Shown here: piece by piece, positions 1 to 9,100 of the stretch
How the letters are laid out: each line of letters opens with the position of its first letter
How positions within the stretch are numbered: position 1 is the stretch's first letter
Assembly (NCBI GenBank): GCA_947303395.1
Contig: CAMYYD010000012.1
Coordinates: forward strand, 1-64,000
DNA: 64,000 bases
Reading direction: 5' to 3'
Source: an uncultured Bacteroidales bacterium
GTDB lineage: Bacteria; Bacteroidota; Bacteroidia; Bacteroidales; F082
The notes under the pieces: generated by a model
What the model saw: only the letters and a program-made list of their open reading frames with translations
What the model was told of the DNA's origin: nothing
Database searches by the model: none
Program-made: the position numbers and the translations under genes

Positions 1-497
1 TTAACGAAAAGATGAAATATGTGGAGAAGCTGGTTTACCTCCACCTCCGCCCTATCGTGTTGGCTCAAGACATCGTAACTGATTCAGCAGTAAGGCGTTT
101 GCTTTTTGATGCAGGTGACGACATCGACGATCTGATGACACTTTGCGACGCAGATATCACATCGAAAAACGAAGAGAAGAAAGCCCGTTTCCATAATAAT
201 TTCCAGATTGTAAGAAGGAAGTTGAAGGAGATTGAGGCGAAAGACCATCTGCGCAACTGGCAGCCTCCTGTCGACGGTACCGTCATCATGAAAACCTTTG
301 GAATTCCTGAGAGTCGCGACGTCGGCGTGATAAAAACCGCCATCCGTGAAGCCATTTTGGACGGCATCATCGGCAACAATTTCGAGGAAGCTTATCAGTT
401 TATGAAAACTGAAGGCGAAAAACTCGGCTTGAAGGTGATTTGCGAGGTCACTGAGCCTGTGGAAGTCAAATCTAACGGACCTGTTCCCGTCAAATAA
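1..497 (+). CDS. cca: CCA tRNA nucleotidyltransferase, C-terminal part
   Basis: C-terminal ~165 residues of a poly(A) polymerase/CCA-adding family enzyme that adds or repairs the 3' CCA end of tRNA in the cytoplasm. The reading frame is open from base 3 with no start inside the window, so the gene begins upstream; the methionine at 12 is internal. What is visible is the helical tail after the HD domain: [20 protein letters not shown], then [19 protein letters not shown] and a closing segment with [16 protein letters not shown], which I recognise from Bacteroidota CCA enzymes. The catalytic GSxxRD/DxD head is outside the window. It ends 7 bp before miaA, so the two tRNA-maturation genes are probably co-transcribed. 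Confidence 0.8.
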   Translation, partial: NEKMKYVEKLVYLHLRPIVLAQDIVTDSAVRRLLFDAGDDIDDLMTLCDADITSKNEEKKARFHNNFQIVRRKLKEIEAKDHLRNWQPPVDGTVIMKTFGIPESRDVGVIKTAIREAILDGIIGNNFEEAYQFMKTEGEKLGLKVICEVTEPVEVKSNGPVPVK

Positions 498-504
498 TTC
501 TGTT

Positions 505-1401
505 TTGGAAAACAAGCATCTCATAGTATTGGCTGGCCCTACCGCGTCGGGAAAAACGGCGACGGCGATAAAGCTCGCGAAGGCTTTTGATGCTGAAATC
601 ATATCCGCCGACAGCCGTCAGTTTTACAAAGAATTGTCCATCGGAACGGCAGCTCCAACGCCTGAAGAACTAGCCCAGGTGAAGCATCATTTTGTTCACA
701 ATCTGAGCATTGAAGACAAATACGATGTCGCTGATTATGAAAAAGATGTATTATCTTTTTTAAAGGAATACTTTAAGATAAAAAATGTCGCCATCATGAC
801 TGGTGGTTCGGGTCTTTTTATCGATGCAGTGTGCAACGGATTGGATGAGATTCCTGACATCTCAGATGAGATCAGAACCAAGGTCACGAAGATTCTTGAA
901 GAAGGTGGTTTGGTGGCTTTGCAGAAAGAAGTTGAGCAGGTTGACCCAGAATATTTTCAGATTGTCGACAGGCAAAATCCGCGTCGTTTGCAGCGTGCTT
1001 TGGAGGTTTATTATCAAACTAACAGGCCCTACTCGACTTTCAGGCAAAGAAATGTTGCAAAACGTGATTTTGACATCATTAAGTTTGCGATTCTTTGGGA
1101 TCGCGACAAGCTCATCGAGCGAATTAACAAGCGAGTTGATTTGATGATGCAGCAAGGATTGCTTGACGAAGTTAAGTCAGTGTATCCGAAACGTCATCTA
1201 AACTCTTTAAACACAGTAGGTTACAAAGAGTTGTTCGATTATCTCGACGGGAAATGCACATTAGAGCAGGCTGTGGAGCAGATCAAGATCAACACTCGGC
1301 AATATGCGAAGCGGCAGATGACGTGGCTGCGGAAAAATAATGATTATCAGTGGTTTACGACTGATGAGGTTGATAAGATTATAGATAATAATTCATTTTA
1401 A
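505..1401 (+). CDS. miaA: tRNA dimethylallyltransferase MiaA
   Basis: Transfers a dimethylallyl group to the exocyclic N6 of A37 in tRNAs reading UNN codons. The protein (298 aa, normal for the family) starts with a P-loop, LAGPTASGKTATAIKLA, followed by the hallmark ISADSRQFYKELSIGTAAP, then MTGGSGLFIDAVCNG, DRQNPRRLQRALEVY and the C-terminal YAKRQMTWLRK. The start is TTG at 505; no ATG or GTG lies nearby in frame, and the P-loop needs these residues. It follows cca by 7 bp. The stop codon lies inside a long inverted repeat shared with the converging HAD gene. Confidence 0.95.
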   Translation: MENKHLIVLAGPTASGKTATAIKLAKAFDAEIISADSRQFYKELSIGTAAPTPEELAQVKHHFVHNLSIEDKYDVADYEKDVLSFLKEYFKIKNVAIMTGGSGLFIDAVCNGLDEIPDISDEIRTKVTKILEEGGLVALQKEVEQVDPEYFQIVDRQNPRRLQRALEVYYQTNRPYSTFRQRNVAKRDFDIIKFAILWDRDKLIERINKRVDLMMQQGLLDEVKSVYPKRHLNSLNTVGYKELFDYLDGKCTLEQAVEQIKINTRQYAKRQMTWLRKNNDYQWFTTDEVDKIIDNNSF

Positions 1402-1467
1402 ATATGCAAACAGCGGTCTGGATATGCTTCGCATACCGCAAGGCCTGCTTTTTTGCATATTTAAAAT
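1395..1467. terminator. Long inverted repeat between converging genes
   Basis: A perfect 16-bp inverted repeat, ATTTTAAATATGCAAA at 1395-1410 and its complement at 1452-1467, encloses a smaller TATGC-ttc-GCATA hairpin. Both arms include the stop codons of the two converging genes (miaA and the HAD hydrolase), and T runs follow the structure in both directions. The likely role is a bidirectional terminator. Confidence 0.6.
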
Positions 1468-2069
1468 GTAATATTTAATGCCTTTAAATCCTCTTTTAGT
1501 TTGATAGCATTTTCAAATCTTATTGCATTGATTCCCACTGCTTTAGCACCTTCAACGTTTTTAAGGTTATCGTCGATGAAGAGGCTCTCTTCTGCTTTCA
1601 GATTGTATTTATTAAGCAAAGTGTGGAAAATCTCTGGATTCGGCTTCAGTTGCTTGACTTCACCGCTGACAACGATTTTGTCGATTAGACTGAAGATGCG
1701 ATATGTCTTCTGCACCGTTGGAAATGTCTCAGCTGACCAGTTTGTGAGACCGTAAATGACTGGAAAACCATTGGCTTTCAACGATTTGATAAGGTCGTAC
1801 ATTTCAGGAATCTCCTCTCCCATCGTATCCATCCAGTTGGTTTGGTAAAGTTTCAGGGCTTCAGCGTATTTGGGAAACATTGCAGAGCGTTCTTTAACGG
1901 CTTGTGCGAAAGGTTTACCACCGTCCATTTCAGCGTTCCATTCTGTTGTGCACACGTTTTCAACGAAATAGTTTGCCTCGTTGATATCGTTGAAATACTT
2001 ATCAAAAAGATAATGAGGGTTCCAGTCAACGAGCACGCCACCGAAGTCGAAAATTATATTTTTTATCAT
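1461..2069 (-). CDS. HAD-IA family phosphatase
   Basis: A 202-aa haloacid-dehalogenase superfamily hydrolase, probably a small-molecule phosphatase of the YihX/epoxide-hydrolase-like subgroup. Motif I is FDFGGVLVDWNP near the N-terminus (nucleophile and acid/base Asp replaced by the FDFGG pattern typical of HAD-IA variant 3), motif II is YGLTNWS, the lysine of motif III lies in SGEVKQLKPNPEIF, and motif IV is LFIDDNLKNVEGA. The substrate cannot be told from sequence. It lies one base downstream of the YgjP-like gene on the same strand (2071), so the two are likely one transcript. Confidence 0.85.
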   Translation of the reverse strand: MIKNIIFDFGGVLVDWNPHYLFDKYFNDINEANYFVENVCTTEWNAEMDGGKPFAQAVKERSAMFPKYAEALKLYQTNWMDTMGEEIPEMYDLIKSLKANGFPVIYGLTNWSAETFPTVQKTYRIFSLIDKIVVSGEVKQLKPNPEIFHTLLNKYNLKAEESLFIDDNLKNVEGAKAVGINAIRFENAIKLKEDLKALNITF

Positions 2070-2070
2070 T

Positions 2071-2775
2071 TTATAGAAATTTTAATTCTTTTTTCCATTG
2101 TTTCCAGTCGGGCATCATCTCCTCCATCAATGCATAGAAGCCAGCTTGGTGGTTGAAATAAACGAGATGGCACATTTCGTGAATCATCACCTGGCGAATG
2201 CAGTTTTCATTCAACTTGATTAGTTGCAAATTCAAGCTGATGTTGCCTCTTCGTGAGCAGCTGCCCCATCGGGAGCGCATGTTTCTAATGCTGATTTTTG
2301 CTGGAGAAACGTTGTATTTTTTGAATTTTTCAAGGATGGGAGGAAGAAGATTGCTGAAGACGATTTTTGCTTGGGCTCGATACCAATTATTAAGTAGATG
2401 CTCTAGAAAATCTAGATTTTCTAGAGCATCTAGATTTTTACAATTGACTATCAAAGAGTTGCTTTCGATAAAAACGCAGTTTTTATCGCTTTTATTAACT
2501 TGAAGTATATATTGCTTTCCGAGATAATAATGAATCTCGCCTGAAACGTACTCTTTCTGCTGATTATCAGCGTTTTGCAATCTGTCAAGATGATTAAAAA
2601 TCCAACGTTTATGCTGGTTCAGGAATGCGGCAACATCACTTTCACGGTATAGTAGCGGCGTGCGGACTTCAATCACGCCGTCACGACGGATTTTAGCCAC
2701 AACACTCCTCCGATGCGAGCGCTTGAACTCGTATCGGACTTCCAAGCCGTTGATAATGAGTGATGATTGCGACAT
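2071..2775 (-). CDS. YgjP-like zinc metallopeptidase domain protein
   Basis: A 234-aa protein of the YgjP/DUF45 (SprT-like) family. The C-terminal half carries MRSRWGSCSRRGNISLNLQL and the zinc-binding HEMCHL (HExxH), followed by a third ligand region at FNHQAGFYALMEEMMPDW. The N-terminal third is a beta-rich domain ending in KRWIFNHLDRLQ. The substrate is unknown for the family; a peptidase or a nucleic-acid-linked role is possible. A perfect 38-bp palindrome lies inside the gene at about residues 115-127 and is translated as LDALENLDFLEHL, which looks like an in-frame insertion. A -7 box (TACTTTTG) precedes it on the minus strand near 2801-2808. Confidence 0.85.
   Translation of the reverse strand: MSQSSLIINGLEVRYEFKRSHRRSVVAKIRRDGVIEVRTPLLYRESDVAAFLNQHKRWIFNHLDRLQNADNQQKEYVSGEIHYYLGKQYILQVNKSDKNCVFIESNSLIVNCKNLDALENLDFLEHLLNNWYRAQAKIVFSNLLPPILEKFKKYNVSPAKISIRNMRSRWGSCSRRGNISLNLQLIKLNENCIRQVMIHEMCHLVYFNHQAGFYALMEEMMPDWKQWKKELKFL
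2395..2432. repeat. Perfect 38-bp palindrome inside the ygjP-like gene
   Basis: The left arm TAGATGCTCTAGAAAATCT (2395-2413) is followed directly by its exact reverse complement (2414-2432). It contains nested CTAGA units and stays open in the reading frame of the host gene. It could form a 19-bp stem with almost no loop. It is unlike the GC-rich palindromes elsewhere in the window. Confidence 0.9.
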
Positions 2776-2794
2776 TCTTTTTTAAAACAAATCT

Positions 2795-2827
2795 TTTGCA
2801 AAAGTACAAAAATTAGTGTTACTTTTG
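2795..2827 (+). promoter_or_regulatory. Bacteroidota promoter for the FISUMP lipoprotein
   Basis: A TTTG -33 box at 2795-2798 and a TACTTTTG -7 box at 2820-2827, separated by 21 bp, lie 19 bp before the ATG at 2847. This fits the Bacteroidota sigma factor consensus. Confidence 0.65.
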
Positions 2828-2846
2828 CGGTGTCGAATTTTTTATC

Positions 2847-3515
2847 ATGAAACAGAGTTTCAGATTTTATGCAATAGCTTTGGTTGCGATGATGGTTTTG
2901 ATGCCGAGTTGCAAGAAAGATAGTGTGCAAGAGCCGCCAACTGTCACAACGCATGAATTTGTTGATTTAGGCTTGCCGAGCGGCACTTTATGGGCTACTT
3001 GTAATGTTGGAGCTAGCAATCCCGAAGATTTGGGCGATTTCTTTGCATGGGGCGAAACAGCGCCAAAAGAGATCTATGATTGGGCTAGTTATCCTTATGG
3101 CGATTGCATCGACAACTGTTTTAAAATGACAAAGTATTGCGACGAAGACAGTCTGAGCGTTTTGGAGCCTTCCGACGACGCTGCAACAGCCAACTGGGGC
3201 GACAATTGGCGCATGCCTACCATGGAAGAATGGGAAGAGTTATATCAAAAAACAACATATATCTGGACCGACGTTAACGGTGTTTACGGGCGGCTTTTGA
3301 CCGGCTACAACGGCAACAGCATCTTTCTGCCAGCCGCAGGATTCCGTTTGAACGATGGCTACTACTGCCCTAACCTGGGACTTTACTGGGCAAGCACTCG
3401 CCACTACAACTGCACCGAACGCGGTTGGAGCTATCATTTCGATTATGAGACCAGCCACGTGTGCGGGACCTACGAACGCAACCAAGGACAGGTGGTGCGG
3501 GCTGTAAGACGTTAA
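2847..3515 (+). CDS. FISUMP-domain lipoprotein
   Basis: A 222-aa predicted surface or periplasmic lipoprotein. The N-terminus has a short basic start, a hydrophobic stretch and the lipobox LMPSC, giving lipidation at about Cys22. The mature part starts HEFVDLGLPSGTLWATCNVG and continues with GDFFAWGETAPKE, NWRMPTMEEWEELY and YWASTRHY, the pattern of the Fibrobacter succinogenes major paralogous (FISUMP) domain common in Bacteroidota. The function of the domain is not known; related domains resemble sugar-binding C-type-lectin folds. It has its own promoter and its last four bases overlap the stop of the converging thioesterase gene. Confidence 0.8.
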   Translation: MKQSFRFYAIALVAMMVLMPSCKKDSVQEPPTVTTHEFVDLGLPSGTLWATCNVGASNPEDLGDFFAWGETAPKEIYDWASYPYGDCIDNCFKMTKYCDEDSLSVLEPSDDAATANWGDNWRMPTMEEWEELYQKTTYIWTDVNGVYGRLLTGYNGNSIFLPAAGFRLNDGYYCPNLGLYWASTRHYNCTERGWSYHFDYETSHVCGTYERNQGQVVRAVRR

Positions 3516-3889
3516 AGTCCTAATTTCGCCATAAACTTCTTAATATCAACGATATAGCGGATGTGAGAGCCTTCGCCGATGAGACCGTCATCATCTGATG
3601 CCGACACTTTGAATGTCAGCTTTCGGCCGTCGATTTCTTCCAAAACCGCTGTCGCTTTTATCGTTGCGCCAAGCTTTGAAGGCTTCACATGCGATGTGCT
3701 GATATGCGCGCCCACTGTCGACGAGCCTTCAGGCAGATCGTTCTCAACGGCAGTCATTGCTGCATTTTCCATGAGACCGATCATTGCAGGAGTCGCGAAA
3801 ACATCAAGTCCACCGGAGCCATAAGTGCGTGCGGTATTGCTTGAATTTACTGTAGTTGTTGAGGTATGAGATAATCCGATTTGTAGCAT
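3512..3889 (-). CDS. Hotdog-fold thioesterase, FlK-like
   Basis: A 125-aa single-domain protein similar to fluoroacetyl-CoA thioesterase (FlK)-like hotdog proteins. Diagnostic segments are VFATPAMIGLMENAAMTAV (the hotdog helix region), the STVGAHISTSHVKPSKLGAT strand pair and the final RYIVDIKKFMAKL. It probably hydrolyses an acyl-CoA; the substrate is not visible and a fluoroacetate role is not implied. It is a monocistronic minus-strand gene whose stop overlaps that of the FISUMP lipoprotein by four bases (TTAA). Confidence 0.75.
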   Translation of the reverse strand: MLQIGLSHTSTTTVNSSNTARTYGSGGLDVFATPAMIGLMENAAMTAVENDLPEGSSTVGAHISTSHVKPSKLGATIKATAVLEEIDGRKLTFKVSASDDDGLIGEGSHIRYIVDIKKFMAKLGL

Positions 3890-3943
3890 AATTCAAAATT
3901 TTTGCAAAATTAGAAAAATTTCACATTATTTGAGCAGTTTTCA

Positions 3944-3951
3944 TATCTTTG
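3944..3951 (+). promoter_or_regulatory. -7 box before the alpha-galactosidase gene
   Basis: TATCTTTG matches TAnnTTTG and lies 17 bp before the ATG at 3969. It falls inside the longer open frame that begins at 3930, so it argues for the 3969 start. No good -33 box is seen at the usual distance. Confidence 0.55.
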
Positions 3952-3968
3952 CAAAAAATCTAATTACT

Positions 3969-5180
3969 ATGAAAAACATCTTTACACTTCTTTTCGTCGT
4001 GCTGATGAGCATCGCTGCAACGGCACAAAACACCAAACCGCAACCAATGACACAGGAAGAGTTTGAGGCGCTTTGCCCCACTCCGCCAATGGGATGGAAC
4101 AGCTGGAACAAGTTCGGCTGCGACGTGAACGAGCAACTGCTGATGGGCGCTGCCGACGCTATGGTGGCATCGGGTATGAAAGAGGCAGGCTACGAATACA
4201 TCGTCGTTGACGACTGCTGGCAGATCGACCGCGACGCTGACGGCAACATCGTTTGCGACCCTGAGCGTTTTCCGCACGGAATGAAATATGTGGCAGATTA
4301 TATCCACTCAAAAGGACTGAAATTCGGCATTTATTCATGTGTTGGCGCTTACACCTGCGCCGGACGACCAGGCAGCATGGGGCACGAATATCAGGACGCG
4401 CTGTTTTATGCACGCACTGGCGTCGATTATCTGAAATATGACTTCTGCAACAACCGCGGAACCAACTCGAAGACAGCCTACACCATCATGCGCGAAGCTT
4501 TGAAAGAGGCTGGCAGACCTATAGTTTTCAGCATCTGCGAATGGGGCAGCACCAAACCTTGGGAATGGGGCAAAGGCATCGGCCACCTCTGGAGAGCCAC
4601 CGGCGACATCATCAACATGTGGGACGGTCGCGAAGACTGGGGCGGACACGGAATGGTCAACATTATCGATTTGGTGCAGGATTTGTATCCATACAACGGT
4701 CCGGGACACTGGAACGACCCTGATATGCTTGAAGTCGGCAATGGAGGAATGACAACAATTGAAGACCAGAGCCACTTCTCGATGTGGTGCATGCTCGCAG
4801 CTCCGCTGATGGCTGGCAACGACTTGGGCAACATGAGCGACGACACCAAGCGCATCCTCACAAATAAAGACGTTATCGCAATCGACCAGGATTCATTGGG
4901 AATTCAGGCACATCTGTCGGTGGCAATGGGCGACCGTCAAATCTGGGTGAAACAGCTCGCCAACGATGAATGGGCAGTTTGTTTCTTCAACAGAAGTGAA
5001 ACGGAATGGAATCTCAACTTCAACTGGAACGATATTCCGGAGATTCGCGCCACTGGCGACAATTATAAGGTTTACGACCTCTGGCAGCATAAAACCATCG
5101 CAAAATCGACAAAAAAGAATGTGGTTAACAACATCCCATCGCACGGTGTGCTGATGGTAAAATTGACACCTGAGAAGTAA
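3969..5180 (+). CDS. GH27 alpha-galactosidase, secreted
   Basis: A glycoside hydrolase family 27 enzyme that removes terminal alpha-galactosyl residues from glycans, for example raffinose oligosaccharides or galactomannans. Counting from the ATG at 3969, residues 1-20 form a signal peptide ending ATAQ. The catalytic (beta/alpha)8 domain starts at PPMGWNSWNKFGC (~39-51), with YIVVDDCWQ (~77-85), the nucleophile Asp in YLKYDFCNN (~D158), the probable acid/base Asp in WRATGDI (~D213), and the signature GHWNDPDMLEVGN (~246-258). A beta-sandwich C-terminal domain follows. The frame extends upstream to a TTG at 3930 but that stretch contains the promoter. No SusC/SusD genes are near, so it is not in a visible polysaccharide locus. 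Confidence 0.93.
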   Translation: MKNIFTLLFVVLMSIAATAQNTKPQPMTQEEFEALCPTPPMGWNSWNKFGCDVNEQLLMGAADAMVASGMKEAGYEYIVVDDCWQIDRDADGNIVCDPERFPHGMKYVADYIHSKGLKFGIYSCVGAYTCAGRPGSMGHEYQDALFYARTGVDYLKYDFCNNRGTNSKTAYTIMREALKEAGRPIVFSICEWGSTKPWEWGKGIGHLWRATGDIINMWDGREDWGGHGMVNIIDLVQDLYPYNGPGHWNDPDMLEVGNGGMTTIEDQSHFSMWCMLAAPLMAGNDLGNMSDDTKRILTNKDVIAIDQDSLGIQAHLSVAMGDRQIWVKQLANDEWAVCFFNRSETEWNLNFNWNDIPEIRATGDNYKVYDLWQHKTIAKSTKKNVVNNIPSHGVLMVKLTPEK

Positions 5181-5182
5181 GT

Positions 5183-5803
5183 TTATTTTATCATAAACAC
5201 TATCTTATCGCCTTTGGTCATCTTGGTTTTGATCATATCATAAATCTTTAACTCAAACTCTTTCAAAGATTTAGTAGAGATTTGAGATAAGACCTCTTCG
5301 CATTTTGTCATCTCGCCGGCTTCACGATAAAGCTCGGCTTTAAACAGCATATTCTGACTATTCCATTTATTGGAAGCGATATAATCATTGATGATTTCGA
5401 TAAAAAACGTCTCTTCACGCGCTGGTGCCGGTGTATCAGAGTTGCGATAATATTCATCGTTGAAAGCCATGATGATATGATGCCTTATCACCTGCATGTC
5501 GTCGCGTTTAATACTATTATCGACTTTAAACTGCTCGTAAGCCTCTTTCCACTCCTGATACGACAACTCGCCGCGCTCCGACGACCAATCATCACCTTCC
5601 TTGTAAGGTTGTTTATATTCCAGATAATACTTTCCACATTTAGAGCATTTCTGCACCGGTGAAACCCGAGGCAACATCGGGGCAATCATTTTCTGGTCAG
5701 ACCAATGTTTAGCACCGAAGGTATTGCCAGATGCCAGATTCAGCAGTTCTTTCCGCTCGCCGCAAAAAGGACATTTAACAATTTTAGCATTTGCAGGTAA
5801 CAT
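5183..5803 (-). CDS. Zinc-ribbon protein of unknown function
   Basis: A 206-aa protein I cannot assign to a named family. It has two CxxC knuckles: CPFCGE (~11-16) and CSKCGK (~53-58), which together could hold one zinc ion, and a helical, charged remainder with KWNSQNMLFKAELYREAGEM that resembles a short TPR-like hairpin region. It is probably cytoplasmic (no signal peptide or membrane segment). It converges on the alpha-galactosidase gene with a 2-bp gap. Confidence 0.6.
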   Translation of the reverse strand: MLPANAKIVKCPFCGERKELLNLASGNTFGAKHWSDQKMIAPMLPRVSPVQKCSKCGKYYLEYKQPYKEGDDWSSERGELSYQEWKEAYEQFKVDNSIKRDDMQVIRHHIIMAFNDEYYRNSDTPAPAREETFFIEIINDYIASNKWNSQNMLFKAELYREAGEMTKCEEVLSQISTKSLKEFELKIYDMIKTKMTKGDKIVFMIK

Positions 5804-5812
5804 AATCTCACT

Positions 5813-5872
5813 CTTTAAACTTTAAACTATTAAACTTTAAACTACTCTAAACTCTACACTCTCAACTCCAAA
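5813..5872. repeat. Low-complexity spacer of AAACT units
   Basis: Repeated CTTTAAACT/ATTAAACTTTAAACT units followed by ACTCTACACTCTCAACTCC. A very similar composition is seen at 24970-25000 before the ribBA stop. No gene or structured RNA is evident. Confidence 0.5.
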
Positions 5873-6127
5873 CTACCGTCTCTTCAGTTCCTTCAGCGCC
5901 TGGCAAAGCTGATCAGGGCAAGAAGTAATCTTGTTTCCGCAGCGGATGCCATCGAGTTTGGCGATAACGTCGTCGATCTTCTGCCCTTTCACCAGTCGGC
6001 AGATTCCCTGCAGATTGCCGTTGCAGCCTCCAAGGAAAGCCACATTTTGAATGACGTTGTCATCATCAGCTGTCACGTCGATGAGGATTGAGCAAGTGCC
6101 TTGGGTGGTGTATTGAATGTGTTTCAT
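5873..6127 (-). CDS. TSCPD domain protein
   Basis: An 84-aa protein matching the small TSCPD-domain family (Cys-rich, related to the C-terminal domain of some vitamin-B12-dependent ribonucleotide reductases). Visible features: TTQGTCSILIDV, VAFLGGCNGNLQGICRLV, CGNKITSCPDQLCQALKEL; the conserved cysteines suggest metal binding. The start is placed at 6127 (MKHIQYTTQ); the frame extends 14 codons further but into the end of hsdR. It follows the hsdR stop by 4 bp and may be transcribed with it, though its function has no visible link with restriction. Confidence 0.75.
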   Translation of the reverse strand: MKHIQYTTQGTCSILIDVTADDDNVIQNVAFLGGCNGNLQGICRLVKGQKIDDVIAKLDGIRCGNKITSCPDQLCQALKELKRR

Positions 6128-6131
6128 ATTT

Positions 6132-9100
6132 CTAAATATTATTTTTCTTAAAATTTTCAGCCTGCTCAAAAATAGCCTTGAACACTTCGTCTCTTGTCGC
6201 AGGTGGATAGTCGTGTTTGGCGAGTGTTAATATTATTTTTACTTTTAGCTGTGCCGTAATATCTGCACGTTTATCCCAATCGATAAATTGAGAACCATCA
6301 TCTACAACATCCTTGACGTCTTTTGCCATAGCAATATACTCTTCTTCCGTATATTTATCTAAGAACCCGTATTGCTCCGCCACTGATTTTAAAATATCAT
6401 AAAACGCTTTGACTTCAATGTTTGGAATTCCGTCAGGCAAAACGCTGTCTTTCTTAATGTCTTCAAACAAATCAGCCAACTGCTTTGCGACTTCTGTAAC
6501 GATTTCGTCAGCCAAAACGATGTCATCCGATCGGTCGTTGTATTTGTCGATAATTTCTTTCAAACGGTCTGTAAAACTGACAGCTTTTACCTTGTTAACC
6601 CGTCTGACGCTATCAATAACACGCTTCAGCAACTGCTCCATCAACTTGACTTTTGTGTTTTGATATGGCAAACGTTTCAGCTTCTCCATATACTGCGTGG
6701 CAAGCATATCAATTTGCTCAGAATTGTCGAGTCGCATGGTGTTTATAGCGACAACTTCTTCAGAAACAAGTGCTTCATTAACAAGCTTCAGCACATGTTT
6801 GTTCATCTGTGTGGCATCCGGCGCAACACCTGTTGTAGTCTTATAAATGATTGAACGCACGCCGGAGAAGAAATGAACATCATTGACTTCGTCATTTTTG
6901 ATACGCTCGTCGTTGTTGCACATATTGTACGCCGATTTCATGATTAAAGTATGCTTCATGAAGCGCTTTTCCGACTCAGCAGTCTGTTGGATGCGCTCTG
7001 CGGCAATTTGCAGCGTATTCAGCTGTTCAAGCGGTGTTCCTGTGAAGAATTTGCTATAATCGAATCCATTGAACATTCGTCTAAGCAAGTCGAGTTCATC
7101 CTTGAACAGCTTCACAGCGGCATCGATAGTATCAACTGGAGTGCCGTTCTGTCCACCAGAGGCATATTTCTTCATCGCCTGATTAAACTTTTTCTTAATT
7201 CCAAGATAATCAACGATTAAGCCCTTGTCTTTTCCAGGATAATTTCTATTCACACGACTAACTGTCTGAATCAACGTGTGCATTTGCAACGGCTTATAGC
7301 AATACATCGTGTCGAGACAAGGCACATCGAAACCGGTAATCCACATGTCAACAACAATGGCAATCTTGAAGTTAGATTTGTCTTCTTTAAACTGTAGGTC
7401 AAGTTTCTTGCGGTCATCGTCGGTGCCTAACAGATTGTATAATTCAGGGTCGTCGTCTTTCTGACGTATGCACACCAATTTGATTTTCTCAATCGGCTTG
7501 ATTTTTTCAGATTCTTCTTTTGTCAGCTCCTCGCCTTCTCCGCAAATCTTCACCTCTGCCCATTCCGGACGCATGGCAACAATCTCTTTATAGATTGAAA
7601 ACGCTATTTCACGTGTCGCACACACAATCATCGCCTTGCCTTTTACTGTGCTACCCTCTTCCACTCTACGCTCGTAATGCTGCACAAAATCGACCGCCAA
7701 ACGATGAATCAAATCCGGACTGTTGAGTAATATGCTCATTTGCGTCATTGCACGTTTGCTTTCTTCGATCTGATATTCCGACGAGCCTTCTTCGGCGCAT
7801 TTGTCGTAATATGCCTCGATTTGTTTTATGAGCTCGCTGTCGGCGAATACATGCGATGCACGTCCTTCATACATAATGGTTTTGGTGATACCATCCTCAA
7901 CGGCCTCAATCATTGAATATTCATCAACAATGCCACCAAATACGTCAAGTGTAGGGTCGATTGGAGTGCCGGTAAATCCGACATAAGTAGCGTTTGGCAA
8001 CGAATCGCGCAGATATTTTGCAAAACCGTATGAGCGTTTGACGCCTTTATCAGTAATCTCCACTTTCTCTTCCAAACTTGTCTGTGTACGATGGGCTTCA
8101 TCGCTGATACAGATGATGTTAGCTCTGTTTGAAAGCAGATTTATATCCTTTGAGAATTTTTGTATTGTCGTTAAGAATACACCACCACTTGTCCTACCCT
8201 GCAGTTTAGACTTCAAATCCTCACGACTTTCAACCTGTTCAATGACGCTGTCACCAACAAACTGTTTTGCATTGAGCAACAAACGTGACAGCTGGTCGTC
8301 AAGGTCGGTACGGTCGGTTATGAGGATAATCGTTGGGCTGCATAATGCTTTGCTTTTCATAAGTAAACGGCATAAGAATAACATTGTCAACGACTTACCA
8401 CAACCTGTTGCGCCGAAATATGTACCGCCTTTGCCGTCTCCGTTAGGATTCAGCTTGCTATGGTTCTGTATATTCTGATAAAGCGAACGTGCTGCGAAAT
8501 ACTGGGGATAACGACAGATATATTTGCGCTCATCTTTTGATGTATCGGGGAAATAAACGAAGTTGTGGATGACATCGACGAGACGGTCTTTACGGAAAAG
8601 TCCTGCAATCATCGTTTTCAGCGAGTTGATGCCATCGCCAGCCTTGTCTTTGGCGTTGACTTTTCGCCAGGCGTAGAAAAACTCATAAGGTGTATAAAGT
8701 GTTCCGAATTTGTTGTTCACCCCATCCGAAACGACAATAAACGCCGTGTATTTGAAAAGCTGAGGAATATCGCGACGATAACGGATTGTCAGTTGTTTGT
8801 ATGCGTCTTCTATTGTCGTATTCTGTTTGAGAGCGTTTTTGAATTCAAACACCACCATCGGCAAGCCATTTATAAAAATGATTGCATCTGGGATGCGAAG
8901 TGTGTTGCCGACAATCTCAAACTGGTTTAACACCTTGAATTTGTTATATTTTTGATTTGCCTCATCGAAAGCTATCGGATAGATATAGAGATTTTGTTTT
9001 GTGGCATCCTCACGTTTCAGTGAGAAGCCATCCATCAGCAGATTCAGAGTATGCTTGTTTTCATCGTAAAGCGAGCCGCCAGTCCTCTGTTTTATCACGC

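Noticed and set aside
3930-3968. Longer N-terminus for the GH27 enzyme
   Set aside because: It starts with TTG, holds the -7 box and would bury the signal peptide.
8038-8478. Plus-strand open frames of 60-146 codons across hsdR
   Set aside because: They are antisense shadows of a clear HsdR protein without starts or domains.
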